64,000 bases of DNA, taken from NCBI RefSeq assembly GCF_029581275.1, contig NZ_CP120742.1, positions 4,154,501-4,218,500 of the forward strand, written 5' to 3'. Position numbers and translations under genes: made by a program. The DNA is from Micromonospora sp. WMMD1155 (lineage in GTDB: Bacteria > Actinomycetota > Actinomycetes > Mycobacteriales > Micromonosporaceae). Below the pieces are notes generated by a model. The model did no database searches and had not been told where the DNA came from. It saw only the letters and a program-made list of their open reading frames with translations. How positions within the stretch are numbered: the first letter of the stretch is position 1; each line of letters opens with the position of its first letter. Below, one piece after another: positions 36,139 to 44,216 of this stretch.

Positions 36139-36159
36139 TGGCAACGATAATGATTGTCA
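36139..36159 (-). promoter_or_regulatory. Zur-like box upstream of znuA
   Basis: TGGCAACGATAATGATTGTC and the next A (read as TGACAATCATTATCGTTGCC on the gene strand) is a partly palindromic AT-rich sequence resembling actinobacterial Zur boxes. It lies 16-36 bp upstream of the znuA start, suitable for zinc-dependent repression by the zur gene of the same locus. Confidence 0.8.
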
Positions 36160-36177
36160 AAAACGCATGATTGCATG

Positions 36178-36435
36178 TCAGAGCAGCTTCGCGAGGCCCA
36201 CCGTCACGAGCAGGGTCAGCATCAGCAGCCGAATCAGGCGGGTCTGCGGTGCCTGAACCGCCCAGGTCGTCGCCAACAGGGCGATCAGACCCGCGGCGAG
36301 CGCCAACGTCAGCAGCCCGCCGACCACCCCGGGCGTGAAGAACGCCACCAGCACCACCACCAGGGTGAGCAGGAACACCGACGTCGGGTTCGCCCCGGCC
36401 AACCGGGCGAGCAGAGGGCGCTGCGTACGCTGCAT
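36178..36435 (-). CDS. Small membrane protein, DUF6703-like
   Basis: This 85-residue protein has two to three hydrophobic segments (TSVFLLTLVVVLVAFFTPG; LLTLALAAGLIALLATTWAV; LIRLLMLTLLVTVGLAKLL) and a basic N-terminus (MQRTQRPLLARLAG). It fits small actinobacterial DUF6703-type proteins from memory. Function is unknown. It lies upstream of znuA on the same strand, but the Zur-like box between them argues for a separate unit. Confidence 0.78.
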   Translation of the reverse strand: MQRTQRPLLARLAGANPTSVFLLTLVVVLVAFFTPGVVGGLLTLALAAGLIALLATTWAVQAPQTRLIRLLMLTLLVTVGLAKLL

Positions 36436-36464
36436 CCCACAGACTCTACGAGGAGGGACCCCCG

Positions 36465-36806
36465 TTGCTGGTGACCAACCGGTTCGTGGTCGACGTCGAT
36501 GTCGCCGACGACTTCACCGAACGGGCGCACGCCGCCCTCACCGCCCTGGCCGCCCGCCCCGGCTACCTGCGCGGTCAACTGGTCCGGGCCCTCGACGACC
36601 CCCGGTACTGGTCGCTGGTCACCGAATGGGAGTCGGTCGGGACGTACCGGCGGGCGCTGGGCGCCTTCGACGTCAAGGTCAGCGCCGTGCCGCTGCTCGC
36701 CGAGTCGGTCGACGAGCCCTCCGCGTACGAGGCACTGGCCATCGCTGCGCCCGGCGGGGCGGTGGTCGTCGCCGAGAGTGATCGGGCTGCGGGTCCTTAC
36801 CGCTGA
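36465..36806 (+). CDS. Antibiotic biosynthesis monooxygenase (ABM) domain protein
   Basis: This 113-residue ferredoxin-like protein has the ABM pattern: RFVVDVDVADDFTERAHAAL, RPGYLRGQLVRALDDP and YWSLVTEWES. Members are cofactor-free or heme-linked monooxygenases, or simple stress proteins; the substrate is unknown. TTG 36465 has GGAGGG seven bases upstream; GTG 36471 is the alternative. It is divergent from the small membrane protein. Confidence 0.8.
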   Translation: MLVTNRFVVDVDVADDFTERAHAALTALAARPGYLRGQLVRALDDPRYWSLVTEWESVGTYRRALGAFDVKVSAVPLLAESVDEPSAYEALAIAAPGGAVVVAESDRAAGPYR

Positions 36807-36830
36807 GCCCGCGGACACTACGCTGCTCCT

Positions 36831-37310
36831 ATGACCGCACCCGCCCCGCCGCCCGGACCAGGGGTGGCTCCGCCGTTCGCCGCGCCGCCCACCGAGGGCC
36901 GCCGCACCCGGCTCTGGCTCGGCCTCGGCGTCGGCGCGCTCGCCGTGGTGCTCTGCTGTGGCGGAGGCGGCAGCGCCGTCGTCGGCCTGGCCGTCAGCGG
37001 TGTGCAGGCGATCCGCGAGCAGGCCCGCACCGTGACCGGCGACTACTACCAGGCGCTTGTCGAGCGGGACTACGGGCGGGCGTACGACCAGCTCTGCGAC
37101 GACGCGCAACGGCGTGAGTCGCGGCCCGAGTTCGAGCGGCGTGCCGCCGCCGAGCCACAGGTCGCGGCGTTCCGGGTGGGTGAGGTGGACACCACCAGCC
37201 TGACCGTGCCGGTCGACGTGACGCTCGCCGGTGGCGACCGGGAGCAGCAGCAGGTCAGCCTCGGCCAGGACGGGCAGACCGGGGGCGTGGAGGTCTGCGG
37301 GGTCAGCTGA
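36831..37310 (+). CDS. Membrane-anchored protein with an extracytoplasmic domain
   Basis: This 159-residue protein has a proline-rich N-terminus, one membrane segment (LWLGLGVGALAVVLCC) followed by Gly-rich GGGGSAVVG, and an extracytoplasmic domain (VTGDYYQALVERDYGRAYDQLCDDAQRR...) resembling small NTF2/DUF4878-like domains. Function is unknown. ATG 36831 lies 24 bp after the ABM gene; the two may be co-transcribed. Confidence 0.75.
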   Translation: MTAPAPPPGPGVAPPFAAPPTEGRRTRLWLGLGVGALAVVLCCGGGGSAVVGLAVSGVQAIREQARTVTGDYYQALVERDYGRAYDQLCDDAQRRESRPEFERRAAAEPQVAAFRVGEVDTTSLTVPVDVTLAGGDREQQQVSLGQDGQTGGVEVCGVS

Positions 37311-37424
37311 CCCGCCCCCGGTATTCTGCTGGGCTCAGGGCTGCGGTTCTCGTACCGTGGTCCCGAACTGACCGATCCATCCACATCTCGCCCCCGCCGA
37401 CCGCCAGCCGGCGTAGGAGGAAAC

Positions 37425-38804
37425 ATGCCAGCCGACCGTATCGACGCCGTCGTCAGCCTCGCCAAGCGCCGAGGCTTCGTCTTCCCCTCCAGCGAGATCT
37501 ACGGGGGCACCCGATCGGCGTGGGACTACGGTCCGCTCGGCGTGGAGCTCAAGGAGAACGTCCGCCGCCAGTGGTGGAAGACCATGGTCCAGCAGCGCGA
37601 CGACGTGGTCGGCCTCGACTCCGCCGTCATCCTGGCCCGCAAGGTGTGGGAGGCGTCCGGCCACATCGCCGAGTTCGTCGACCCGCTCACCGAGTGCCAG
37701 TTCTGCCACAAGCGCTTCCGGGCGGACCACCTGGAGGAGGCGTACGCCGAGAAGCACGGCAAGCCGCTGACCTCCCTCGCCGAGCTGAACTGTCCCAACT
37801 GCGGCAACAAGGGCACCTTCACCGAGCCGAAGATGTTCAACGGCCTGATGAAGACCTACCTGGGCCCGGTGGAGAGCGACGAGGGTCTGCACTACCTGCG
37901 CCCGGAGACCGCGCAGGGCATCTTCGTCAACTACAAGAACGTCGAGACGGTCGCCCGCAAGAAGCCGCCGTTCGGCATCGCGCAGACCGGTAAGTCGTTC
38001 CGCAACGAGATCACCCCGGGCAACTTCATCTTCCGGACCCGTGAGTTCGAGCAGATGGAGATGGAGTTCTTCGTCGAGCCGGGCACCGACGAGCAGTGGC
38101 ACGAGTACTGGCTCCAGGAGCGCTGGAACTGGTACCTCGACCTCGGTCTGTCGGCGGACAACCTGCGCCTCTACGAGCACCCCAAGGAGAAGCTCTCGCA
38201 CTACTCGAAGCGGACGGTGGACATCGAGTACCGCTTCCAGTTCGGCGGCAGCGAGTTCGCCGAGCTGGAGGGTGTGGCCAACCGCACCGACTTCGACCTC
38301 TCCACGCACAGCAAGCACTCGGGCGTCGACCTGTCGTACTTCGACCAGACCAAGAGTGAGCGCTGGATGCCGTACGTCATCGAACCGGCCGCGGGTCTGA
38401 CCCGCGCCGTGCTGGCGTTCCTGTTGGAGGCGTACGACGAGGACGAGGCCCCGAACACCAAGGGCGGCGTGGACAAGCGCACCGTGATGCGGTTCGACCC
38501 GCGGCTCGCCCCGGTCAAGGTGGCGGTGCTGCCGCTGTCCCGCAACGAGGCGCTGTCGCCGAAGGCCAAGGACCTCGCGACGCTGCTGCGCAAGCGCTGG
38601 GTGGTGGAGTTCGACGACTCGCAGGCGATCGGCCGCCGCTACCGCCGGCAGGACGAGATCGGCACCCCGTTCTGCGTGACGGTCGACTTCGACACCCTGG
38701 ACGACAACGCTGTGACGGTGCGCAACCGGGACACCATGGCTCAGGAGCGGGTCTCCCTGGACCAGGTCGAGCGCTACCTGATCGAGCGCCTTCCGGGCTG
38801 CTGA
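37425..38804 (+). CDS. glyS: Glycine--tRNA ligase (dimeric type)
   Basis: This 459-residue class II synthetase charges tRNA-Gly. Family features include the start [20 protein letters not shown], a zinc-type insertion with CQFCHKR ... CPNCGNKG, motif 2 [10 protein letters not shown], and motif 3 [14 protein letters not shown]. It is the alpha-2 type used by actinobacteria (often named glyQS or glyS). ATG 37425 has TAGGAGGAAAC directly upstream. Confidence 0.96.
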   Translation: MPADRIDAVVSLAKRRGFVFPSSEIYGGTRSAWDYGPLGVELKENVRRQWWKTMVQQRDDVVGLDSAVILARKVWEASGHIAEFVDPLTECQFCHKRFRADHLEEAYAEKHGKPLTSLAELNCPNCGNKGTFTEPKMFNGLMKTYLGPVESDEGLHYLRPETAQGIFVNYKNVETVARKKPPFGIAQTGKSFRNEITPGNFIFRTREFEQMEMEFFVEPGTDEQWHEYWLQERWNWYLDLGLSADNLRLYEHPKEKLSHYSKRTVDIEYRFQFGGSEFAELEGVANRTDFDLSTHSKHSGVDLSYFDQTKSERWMPYVIEPAAGLTRAVLAFLLEAYDEDEAPNTKGGVDKRTVMRFDPRLAPVKVAVLPLSRNEALSPKAKDLATLLRKRWVVEFDDSQAIGRRYRRQDEIGTPFCVTVDFDTLDDNAVTVRNRDTMAQERVSLDQVERYLIERLPGC

Positions 38805-38814
38805 GACGCCGCAC

Positions 38815-38858
38815 ACGGGGCCTCGGCCGACGCGATGAGCGCCGGTCGGGGCCCCGTA
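38815..38858 (+). terminator. Hairpin terminator after glyS
   Basis: ACGGGGCCTCGGCCGACGC and GCGCCGGTCGGGGCCCCGT form a long imperfect GC stem with a short GATGA-type loop, ending just before the dusB GTG start. Confidence 0.65.
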
Positions 38859-38868
38859 CACTTGTGCG

Positions 38869-40041
38869 GTGACTGCCTCGACCACGCCCGTGCTGCGGCC
38901 GTTGACTCTCGGGCCGTACCAGGTGTGGCCGCCCGTGGTGCTCGCCCCGATGGCCGGGATCACCAACGTCGGGTTCCGCCGGCTGTGCCGGGAGCAGGGC
39001 GGCGGCATCTACGTCTGCGAGATGATCACCACTCGGGCGCTGGTCGAGCGCAACCCGAAGACGCTGCGCATGATCGCTTTCGGTGACGACGAGAAACCGC
39101 GCAGCCTCCAGCTCTACGGCACCGATCCGGAGATCACAGCGGCCGCCGTGCGGATCGTCGTCGAGCGCGACCTGGCCGATCACATCGACCTCAACTTCGG
39201 CTGCCCGGTCCCCAAGGTCACCCGGCGTGGTGGCGGCGCGGCCCTGCCGTGGCGGCGCCGGCTCTTCGCCCGCCTGGTGAAGGCTGCCGTCGACGCCGCG
39301 TCACCCTCCGGGGTGCCGGTCACCGTCAAGATGCGCAAGGGCATCGACGACGACCATCTGACGTACGTCGAAGCAGGGCTGGCCGCCCAGGAGGCCGGCG
39401 TGGCCGCGGTGGCCCTGCACGGGCGGACCGCGTCGCAGCGTTACTCGGGCACCGCCGACTGGGACGCGATCGCCACCCTGAAGCAGGCCCTCGACGTGCC
39501 GGTGCTCGGCAACGGCGACATCTGGGAGGCCGACGACGCGCTGCGGATGGTCGCGCACACCGGCGTGGACGGCGTGGTCGTCGGCCGTGGGTGCCTGGGC
39601 CGGCCGTGGCTCTTCGCCGACCTGGAGGCCGCCTTCAACGGCCGGTCGGAACGGCGACTGCCCAGCCTCGGCGAGGTGGCGGCGACCATGCGCCGGCACG
39701 CCGAGCTGCTGGTGGACCAGTTCGTCGCCGGTGCCCGCAACCCGGCCCGAGGTGAACGCGACGGCTGCACCGACTTCCGCAAGCACGTCGCCTGGTACCT
39801 CAAGGGTTTCCCGGTCGGCGGCGAACTGCGCCGCTCACTGGCGATGATCGAGAGCCTGGCCCAGCTCGACGACCTGCTCGGCAAGCTCGATCCGACGGAG
39901 CCGTTCCCGGTGGCCACGCTGGGCCAACCGCGTGGGCGCACCAACTCGCCGGGCAAGGTCGCCCTGCCGGACGGTTGGCTGGCCAGCCGGGACGACGACA
40001 CGGTCCCCGAGGGCGCCGAGATGGACGACTCCGGCGGCTGA
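38869..40041 (+). CDS. dusB: tRNA-dihydrouridine synthase
   Basis: This 390-residue FMN enzyme reduces uridine to dihydrouridine in tRNA. It has the TIM-barrel start PPVVLAPMAGITNVGFRRL, the catalytic-Cys loop NFGCPVPKVTRRGGGAALP, HGRTASQRYSGTADW and GNGDIWEADDA. GTG 38869 follows the glyS hairpin. The last ~50 residues are a variable extension. Confidence 0.94.
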   Translation: MTASTTPVLRPLTLGPYQVWPPVVLAPMAGITNVGFRRLCREQGGGIYVCEMITTRALVERNPKTLRMIAFGDDEKPRSLQLYGTDPEITAAAVRIVVERDLADHIDLNFGCPVPKVTRRGGGAALPWRRRLFARLVKAAVDAASPSGVPVTVKMRKGIDDDHLTYVEAGLAAQEAGVAAVALHGRTASQRYSGTADWDAIATLKQALDVPVLGNGDIWEADDALRMVAHTGVDGVVVGRGCLGRPWLFADLEAAFNGRSERRLPSLGEVAATMRRHAELLVDQFVAGARNPARGERDGCTDFRKHVAWYLKGFPVGGELRRSLAMIESLAQLDDLLGKLDPTEPFPVATLGQPRGRTNSPGKVALPDGWLASRDDDTVPEGAEMDDSGG

Positions 40042-40146
40042 GCCCGTGGTCCGCGACGGGATGCCGTCGGCGGGTTTGTCTCTGCCCGGATGCCGACCCC
40101 GTTCCGCCGGGCGCAGGGGTCGGACGTGCGGGTGCGGCAGGCTGTC

Positions 40147-40579
40147 GAGCTGATGTCGTAAACGAGTCAAGACGTCAGCTCGGAATGCGCAACCCGCCGC
40201 TGCCACCGTGCGGGGCTGCCACCTGGCGGGGCTGGTGTCGTGCGGGGCTCTGGTGTCGTGCGGGGCTGGTGTCGTGCGGGGCTGGTGTCGTGCGGGGCTG
40301 GTGTCGTGCGGGGCTCTGGTGTCGTGCGGGGCTCTGGTGTCGTGCGGGGCTGGCGTCGTGCGGGGCTGGCGTCGTGCGGGGCTGGCGTCGTGCGGGGCTC
40401 TGGTGTCGTGCGGGGCTGGTGTCGTGCGGGGCTGGTCTCGTGTGGGGCTCTGGTGTCGTGCGGGGCTGGCGTCGTGCGGGGCTCTCGTGTCGTGCGGGGC
40501 TCTGGCGTCGTGCGGCGCTCTGGCGTCGTGCGGCGCTGCGGGTGCCGTTGCGACGCTGATTCGTCTACGACATCAGCTC
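40147..40579. repeat. Minisatellite bounded by 23-bp inverted repeats
   Basis: GAGCTGATGTCGT plus ten more bases (40147-40169) is mirrored at 40557-40579 with about three mismatches. Between them, 40207-40540 holds about 19 direct copies of a 16- or 18-base unit (GGTGTCGTGCGGGGCT, some with an extra CT). G-tracts recur once per unit, so G-quadruplexes are possible. Open frames exist on both strands but encode only repeats (CGAGVVRG; TTPEPR) and are not accepted as genes. Confidence 0.85.
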
Positions 40580-40640
40580 CAAAGGACCCGTGACACAACC
40601 GACGGGCCGCGCCCGGTGCGCGTCGCAAGATTCGCGCGAA

Positions 40641-40708
40641 ATCGGGGATGTTGCTGTGTCCCGCGTGTCTGAGGCAGCAACATCCCCGATGTTGTGAGGA
40701 TCTTGGCG
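40641..40708. repeat. Hairpin of the GGGATGTTGCTG type (copy 3) with conserved tail
   Basis: ATCGGGGATGTTGCTG (40641-40656) and CAGCAACATCCCCGAT (40675-40690) form a perfect 16-bp stem with an 18-base loop. It is followed by GTTGTGAGGATCTTGGCG (40691-40708), matching the tail at 23835 with one mismatch, and then directly by the GGGGCGC array. Confidence 0.85.
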
Positions 40709-40797
40709 CGGGGCGCGGGGCGCGGGGCGCGGGGCGCGGGGCGCGGGGCGCGGGGCGCGGGGCGCGGGGCGCGGGGCGCGGGGCGCGGGGCGCGGGG
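40706..40797. repeat. GGGGCGC array, left part
   Basis: About 13 tandem copies of the 7-base unit GGGGCGC. The array resumes at 42956 after the IS21-family element and originally ran without a break. It is very G-rich and could form quadruplexes or slip during replication. Confidence 0.92.
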
Positions 40798-40867
40798 TGT
40801 CGGCTCCGCCTGAAAACTGACCCCGTGGTTCCGGCTGAATTTTGACCCCTTCCGGAAGCATCGGGAG

Positions 40868-42097
40868 GTGCTGAGCGTGGAGGACTGGGCGGAGATCCGT
40901 CGGTTGCACCGGGCGGAGCGGATGGCGATCAAGGCCATCTGTCGCCGGCTGGGGGTCTCGCGGAACACGGTGCGTAAGGCCTTGGCCAGTCATGAGCCGC
41001 CTCGCTATCAGCGGGCGGCGAAGGGCTCGATCGTGGACGCGGTCGAGCCGCAGATCCGGGCGTTGTTGGCGGAGTTCCCGGACATGCCGACGACGGTGAT
41101 CATGGAGCGGGTTGGGTGGGCCCGCGGCAAGACGGTGTTCGCCGATCGGGTGCAGCAGTTGCGGCCGTTGTTCCGCCGCCCGGACCCGGCCCAGCGGACG
41201 GAGTATCTGCCGGGCGAGTTGGCGCAGTGTGATCTGTGGTTCCCGCCGGCGGACGTGCCGTTGGGCTTCGGGCAGGTCGGCCGGCCGCCGGTGCTGGTGA
41301 TGGTGTCCGGGTATTCGCGGTGGCTGTCAGCGGTGATGATCCCGACCCGGCAGTCACCGGACTTGCTGGTCGGGCACTGGACGCTGATCTCCGGCTGGGG
41401 ACGGGTGCCCAAGGCGTTGGTGTGGGACAACGAGTCCGCCGTCGGGCAGTGGCGGGCTGGCAGGCCGCAGCTGACCGAGGCGATGAACGCCTTCCGCGGC
41501 ACCCTCGGCATCAAGGTGATTCAGTGCCGACCGGCGGACCCGGAGGCCAAGGGCCTGGTCGAGCGGGCCAATGGCTATCTGGAAACCTCGTTCCTGCCCG
41601 GACGCCGTTTCGCCTCGCCCGGCGACTTCAACACCCAGCTCACCGACTGGCTGGTGCGGGCGAACAACCGCCAACACCGGATGCTGGGCTGCCGCCCGCT
41701 GGACCGGTGGGACGCCGACCGGGCCGCGATGCTGTCACTGCCACCGGTCGCGCCGGTGGTCGGCTGGCGCCAGGCCACCCGGCTGCCCCGCGATCACTAC
41801 GTCCGCTTGGACGGCAACGACTACTCGGTGCACCCATCCGTGGTCGGCAGGCGGGTTGAGGTCACCGCCGACTGCGACCACGTGACGGTGGTCTCCGACG
41901 GCCGGCCCGTGGCCCGACATGACCGCTGCTGGGCAAGCCATCAGAGCATCACCGACCCTGCCCACCGGCAAGCCGCCGCCGACCTGCGCGTCGCTGCCCA
42001 ACACAAGCCGACGACCGCGGTCGACGCCCAGGTCGAACGCCGGCCGTTGAGCGACTACGACCGCATGTTCGGCCTGGACGTCGAGGTGGCTGCGTGA
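40868..42097 (+). CDS. istA: IS21 family transposase IstA
   Basis: This 409-residue transposase has an N-terminal helix-turn-helix (ICRRLGVSRNTVRKAL) and an integrase-type catalytic core with Asp in QCDLW, Asp in VWDNES and Glu in KGLVERANGYLE. It is of normal length. GTG 40868 is used; GTG 40877 has the better ribosome spacing (GGGAGG 8 bases upstream) and may be the true start. Its stop overlaps the istB start. Confidence 0.95.
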   Translation: MLSVEDWAEIRRLHRAERMAIKAICRRLGVSRNTVRKALASHEPPRYQRAAKGSIVDAVEPQIRALLAEFPDMPTTVIMERVGWARGKTVFADRVQQLRPLFRRPDPAQRTEYLPGELAQCDLWFPPADVPLGFGQVGRPPVLVMVSGYSRWLSAVMIPTRQSPDLLVGHWTLISGWGRVPKALVWDNESAVGQWRAGRPQLTEAMNAFRGTLGIKVIQCRPADPEAKGLVERANGYLETSFLPGRRFASPGDFNTQLTDWLVRANNRQHRMLGCRPLDRWDADRAAMLSLPPVAPVVGWRQATRLPRDHYVRLDGNDYSVHPSVVGRRVEVTADCDHVTVVSDGRPVARHDRCWASHQSITDPAHRQAAADLRVAAQHKPTTAVDAQVERRPLSDYDRMFGLDVEVAA

Positions 42098-42885
42098 TGG
42101 CCGCCAAGACCAGCCGCAACGTCGCCTCGGAGATCGCGTTCCTCACCCGCGCCCTCAAGGCGCCGTCCCTCGCTGCCTCCGTCGAACGCCTGGCGGAGCG
42201 GGCCCGGGCCGAGTCATGGACGCACGAGGAGTTCCTCGCCGCCTGCCTGCAACGCGAAGTCGCCGCCCGCGAAGCACACGGCGGCGAGGGACGTATCCGG
42301 GCAGCCAGGTTCCCCGCCCGCAAGAGCCTGGAGGAGTTCGACTTCGAGCACCAACGCTCTCTGAAGCGGGAGACGATCGCCCACCTGGGCACCCTCGACT
42401 TCGTGGCGTCGAAGGAGAACGTCGTCTTCCTGGGCCCGCCCGGCACCGGCAAGACCCACCTGTCCATCGGCCTGGGGATCCGGGCCTGCCAGGCCGGACA
42501 CCGGGTCGCGTTCGCCACCGCCGCCCAATGGGTGTCCCGCCTCGCCGACGCCCACCACGCCGGCCGACTGCAAGACGAGCTCGTGAAGCTCGGCCGGATC
42601 CCGCTGCTGATCGTCGACGAGGTCGGCTACATCCCCTTCGAAGCCGAAGCGGCGAACCTGTTCTTCCAGCTCGTCTCCAACCGCTACGAACGAGCCTCGC
42701 TGATCGTCACCAGCAACAAGCCCTTCGGCCGCTGGGGCGAAGTGTTCGGCGACGACGTCGTCGCCGCAGCCATGATCGACCGCCTCGTCCACCACGCCGA
42801 GGTCATCTCGATGAAGGGCGACAGCTACCGGCTTAAAGACCGCGACCTCGGCCGCGTTCCCGCAGCCACCAAGACCAACGACTGA
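42094..42885 (+). CDS. istB: IS21 family helper ATPase IstB
   Basis: This 263-residue AAA+ protein assists IstA in target choice. It has Walker A FLGPPGTGKTH (about 108-117), Walker B LLIVDEVGY and the sensor region VTSNKPFGRWGEV. GTG 42094 overlaps the istA stop; ATG 42097 is the alternative. It is intact. Confidence 0.96.
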   Translation: MMAAKTSRNVASEIAFLTRALKAPSLAASVERLAERARAESWTHEEFLAACLQREVAAREAHGGEGRIRAARFPARKSLEEFDFEHQRSLKRETIAHLGTLDFVASKENVVFLGPPGTGKTHLSIGLGIRACQAGHRVAFATAAQWVSRLADAHHAGRLQDELVKLGRIPLLIVDEVGYIPFEAEAANLFFQLVSNRYERASLIVTSNKPFGRWGEVFGDDVVAAAMIDRLVHHAEVISMKGDSYRLKDRDLGRVPAATKTND

Positions 42886-42955
42886 ACATCAACAACCAGC
42901 GAGGGGGTCAAAATTCGGCCGGAACAGAGGGGTCAAAGTTCAGCCGGCGTTGACA

Positions 42956-43012
42956 CGGGGCGCGGGGCGCGGGGCGCGGGGCGCGGGGCGCGGGGCGCGG
43001 GGCGCGGGGCGC
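42956..43012. repeat. GGGGCGC array, right part
   Basis: About eight further copies of the 7-base unit GGGGCGC after the IS element, the first five bases being the duplicated target. It ends at GCAGCAATGAG. Confidence 0.92.
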
Positions 43013-43040
43013 AGCAATGAGACTGGATCTGGACATGCTG

Positions 43041-43073
43041 AAGGGCCGGGCCCCGTGGTGGGGTCCGGCCCTT
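43041..43073 (-). terminator. Hairpin terminator of the C39 peptidase gene
   Basis: AAGGGCCGGGCCCC and GGGGTCCGGCCCTT pair over 13 of 14 positions around a GTGGT loop, 16 bp after the stop of the minus-strand gene. Confidence 0.75.
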
Positions 43074-43088
43074 CGGTGTGTCTACGGC

Positions 43089-43751
43089 TTAGCTGGTGGC
43101 GTAGCCGCGGGTGGCGATCCAGTCGGCGAGGTGCTCGACGGTGACCTCGTAGGAGGCGGTGTTCGGGTCGGCGGAGTCGGCGATGGTGACGGTGGTGCCG
43201 TTGTCGCGGTAGCCGACCACGCTGATGTAGTGCCCACCCTCGAAGGAGTGGATACCACCGTCGGTGTCAGTGGTGGTGCCGGCGATGTTGGCGACCACGG
43301 CCCGGCCGTCGTCGACGGTGCGGACGATGTCGGCGCGCAGCTTGTCGGTCTGCTTGTCGTCGGCCTTCGGGGTGCTGATCTCGACGGAGTGGTAGGCGTC
43401 GTTCTTGCCGGTCTCCTTGTTCAGCACCGGGGTGATGTCGTTGATGGAGTTGGTGCCGGCCTCGGTGGTGCCCATCTCCTTGGCCATGGCGTCGACGCTG
43501 ATGTCCTTGCCCTGCACGCTCAGGGCGTTACGGGCGGCGGCGGGGCCGCAGTAGTAGAAGTTCGGCTGGGCCTCGTAGCGCACGCCCAGCTGACGCTCAC
43601 CGTGACCCTTGCGGTCGGTCTGCGCCTGCGACGTCGGCTTGCTGGTGTTCGGGGCGGCGAAGGCGGTGGTGACGGGTCCGGCGATGGCGCCACCGGTGAA
43701 CGCGAGACCGGCGGCGGTCAGGGCGGTCTTACGAATCAGATCGGTACGCAT
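43089..43751 (-). CDS. Secreted C39 family peptidase
   Basis: This 220-residue exported protein has a signal peptide (MRTDLIRKTALTAAGLAFTG ... ending AFA-AP). The mature part is a C39-like papain-fold domain with Cys in NFYYCGPAAARNAL, His in GGHYISVVGYRD and Asp/Asn in ADSADPNT. It is a secreted cysteine peptidase or similar enzyme; no bacteriocin exporter or substrate is adjacent, so the target is unknown. ATG 43751 has GAGGAG upstream. It stands alone between the IS element and a non-coding gap. Confidence 0.85.
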   Translation of the reverse strand: MRTDLIRKTALTAAGLAFTGGAIAGPVTTAFAAPNTSKPTSQAQTDRKGHGERQLGVRYEAQPNFYYCGPAAARNALSVQGKDISVDAMAKEMGTTEAGTNSINDITPVLNKETGKNDAYHSVEISTPKADDKQTDKLRADIVRTVDDGRAVVANIAGTTTDTDGGIHSFEGGHYISVVGYRDNGTTVTIADSADPNTASYEVTVEHLADWIATRGYATS

Positions 43752-43796
43752 GATGGCGTGCTCCTCTGCTTCATCGGGGGATACCGCACGACGCAC

Positions 43797-44216
43797 GGGG
43801 GACGGCCATGCGGGGGAAGTTCAGTGCCCGGCGACCCGGTGGGGTCGGCGTCGGGACAGACCACAACGGTCCGGGGCGGCGGATCATTCCGCCGGGCTCC
43901 TCGGCCCGTGCTGCTCGGCTGTGCGGGGGATGTAACCGGGGTGGCCCGGCCGGTGTTCCCGGCGGCTGCCCCGCGCCGACGACTCGACAGTCCCGGTGGC
44001 GTGCCAGGTATAACGACCCCGCCGGGGCCACGATTCCGCGATCCGGGTGGGCCCGATCACGGGACGTTGCGGTCGTTACCGGACATTCGCGTGGGGTCGG
44101 CGCGGGCGGGCCGGTCGGCCCGAGATCATGGCCCGCGCCAGGTCGGCGATATGGGGGTGTTCGGGTTGGAAGATGCCAACACCTCGGCGATCCGGAGTCG
44201 ATCACCGAGGTGGGGC
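43797..44216. other. Non-coding gap of about 420 bases
   Basis: No coding frame with a ribosome site is convincing; open frames are shadow-like. It contains the TTGATC-type repeat copy c near its right end. The rest shows no clear motif. Confidence 0.6.
44124..44204. repeat. TTGATC-type dispersed hairpin, copy c
   Basis: The left arm includes CCAGGTCGGCGATATGGGGG, identical to copy d over 23 bases. The right arm ends CTCGGCGATCCGGAGTCGAT. The element begins GATCATGG and ends 13 bp before the hexosaminidase stop, so it may terminate that gene's message. Confidence 0.75.

Larger units (their letters stand above)
40798..42955 (+). mobile_element. IS21-family insertion sequence, complete
   Basis: This 2158-bp element carries istA and istB with a 4-base overlap. 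The left end TGTCGGCTCCGCCTGAAAAC and the reversed right end TGTCAACGCCGGCTGAAC are imperfect inverted repeats, and inner copies of a GGTTCCGGC...AATTTTGACCCC motif occur at both ends, as usual in IS21. CGGGG on both sides (40793-40797 and 42956-42960) is a 5-bp target duplication; removing one copy restores a perfect GGGGCGC array. Both genes are intact, so it may be mobile. Confidence 0.93.

Noticed and set aside
40207..40540. Possible CRISPR array
   Set aside because: Units follow one another with no unique spacers, and no cas gene is present.
40167..40672. Long open frames on both strands across the G-rich minisatellite
   Set aside because: They encode only the repeat (CGAGVVRG, TTPEPR), have no ribosome site, and unit lengths of 16 and 18 bases do not keep a frame.
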